A DNA stretch of 64,000 nucleotides from NCBI GenBank assembly GCA_934567355.1, contig CAKTJC010000008.1, forward strand, positions 1 through 64,000. Reading direction: 5' to 3'. The notes beneath the pieces are model-generated. The model did no database searches. It was not told the origin of the DNA and saw only the letters and a program-made list of their open reading frames with translations. Within the stretch, counting starts at the first letter, position 1. Each line of letters starts with the position of its first letter. This DNA is from an uncultured Oscillospiraceae bacterium. GTDB taxonomy: Bacteria; Bacillota; Clostridia; Oscillospirales; Oscillospiraceae. Positions 63,724-64,000 of this stretch are shown in pieces. The position numbers and the translations under genes were made by a program.

Positions 63724-64000
63724 AGCGTACCTCCCATGTCCGCTCCGCCAGGGCGACAGTGACGCCGTCCAAAGCGGTTTTCCTTACGATCAGCTGCTGC
63801 GCGCCCAGCAGCGCCGCCCGCTCGCACACATTGTCCACCCCGGTGACGCTGCGCACAAAGGCGGAGGGGGTGAATTCCCCCGGCACCGCCTGCAGCGTCT
63901 CGGCGCAGTAGAAGCTTATGGGCAGCTTTTCCTCCCGGCAGTATTCCAGCAGCCCCGCCTCGTCGGCCTTCAGGTCGATGGAGGCGGCGCAGCAGATCGC
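63716..64000 (-). CDS. cbiG: Cobalt-precorrin-5A hydrolase, C-terminal part (cut by window edge)
   Basis: The minus-strand frame is open from the window edge to TAA at 63716-63718. It reads ICCAASIDLKADEAGLLEYC, then LPISFYCAETL, FTPSAFVRSVTGVDNVCERA and a short end. This is the CbiG/CobE C-terminal domain (SxxxKxxE, then the VxGVxNVxExAA stretch). CbiG opens the ring lactone and releases acetaldehyde in the anaerobic pathway. The N-terminal part is outside the window. Its stop region carries the cbiH start. Confidence 0.87.
   Translation of the reverse strand, partial: AICCAASIDLKADEAGLLEYCREEKLPISFYCAETLQAVPGEFTPSAFVRSVTGVDNVCERAALLGAQQLIVRKTALDGVTVALAERTWEVRFE

Overview
The window looks like a chromosome segment of a high-GC, low-copy gut Clostridia, most likely Oscillospiraceae (relatives of Faecalibacterium, Subdoligranulum or Oscillibacter). 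This rests on strong GGAGG ribosome sites, consensus sigma-A promoters, a class II galT, anaerobic radical-SAM sulfatase maturation, an anaerobic (Cbi-type) cobalamin pathway and many ABC importers. The genus is inference. No phage, IS transposase, integrase or CRISPR array was seen. Genes are tightly packed, and most start sites are supported by a visible Shine-Dalgarno sequence.

Layout. At 1-18 the 5' end of a tRNA-Ala on the minus strand enters the window behind a consensus promoter. At 170-4107 (minus) lies a polar amino-acid ABC importer plus an AbgB-like M20 amidohydrolase, with an ArgR-type palindrome upstream. At 4454-9239 (plus) come galK, galT, a membrane metallophosphoesterase and an RluD-like pseudouridine synthase. 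At 9287-11550 (minus) are a GH51 arabinofuranosidase and a Crp/Fnr regulator, divergent from a NitT/TauT-type ABC system (11656-13986). At 14015-19337 (minus) are the livKHMGF branched-chain amino-acid importer, a 47-codon Cys-rich gene downstream of it and a 57-codon BCAA-rich gene upstream. At 19473-23531 (minus) are a class B PBP, an FHA-FtsW/RodA fusion and endonuclease IV. At 23825-30048 are a WYL regulator, a lipoprotein, a DUF1294 protein, an acyl-ACP thioesterase, and an HtrA protease with its two-component system.

The main accessory region is 30237-60512: a sulfoester-utilisation island. It holds four Cys-type sulfatases with no signal peptide and their anaerobic maturase (anSME). 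Around them are two complete Dpp/Opp-type importers, two LacI regulators with recognisable operator-like palindromes, and an MFS and an AEC transporter. It also has three esterase-type hydrolases, a beta-lactamase-family serine hydrolase and a pair of half-size CHR (chromate/sulfate) transporters under a LysR regulator. No glycoside hydrolase was found in it. The simplest reading is that sulfated, probably also esterified small molecules are imported by the ABC systems, desulfated and de-esterified in the cytosol, and that sulfate leaves through the CHR pair. The substrate is unknown.

At 61047-64000 (minus) is the end of a cobalamin operon: cbiG (partial), cbiH and a CbiJ-CbiE-CbiT triple fusion.

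Running through the window is a family of short non-coding repeats (about 140-250 bp) with imperfect terminal inverted repeats and internal hairpins: 23603, 34940, 40675, 58609, 58751, and a diverged copy at 60739. Several sit between genes of the opp operons.
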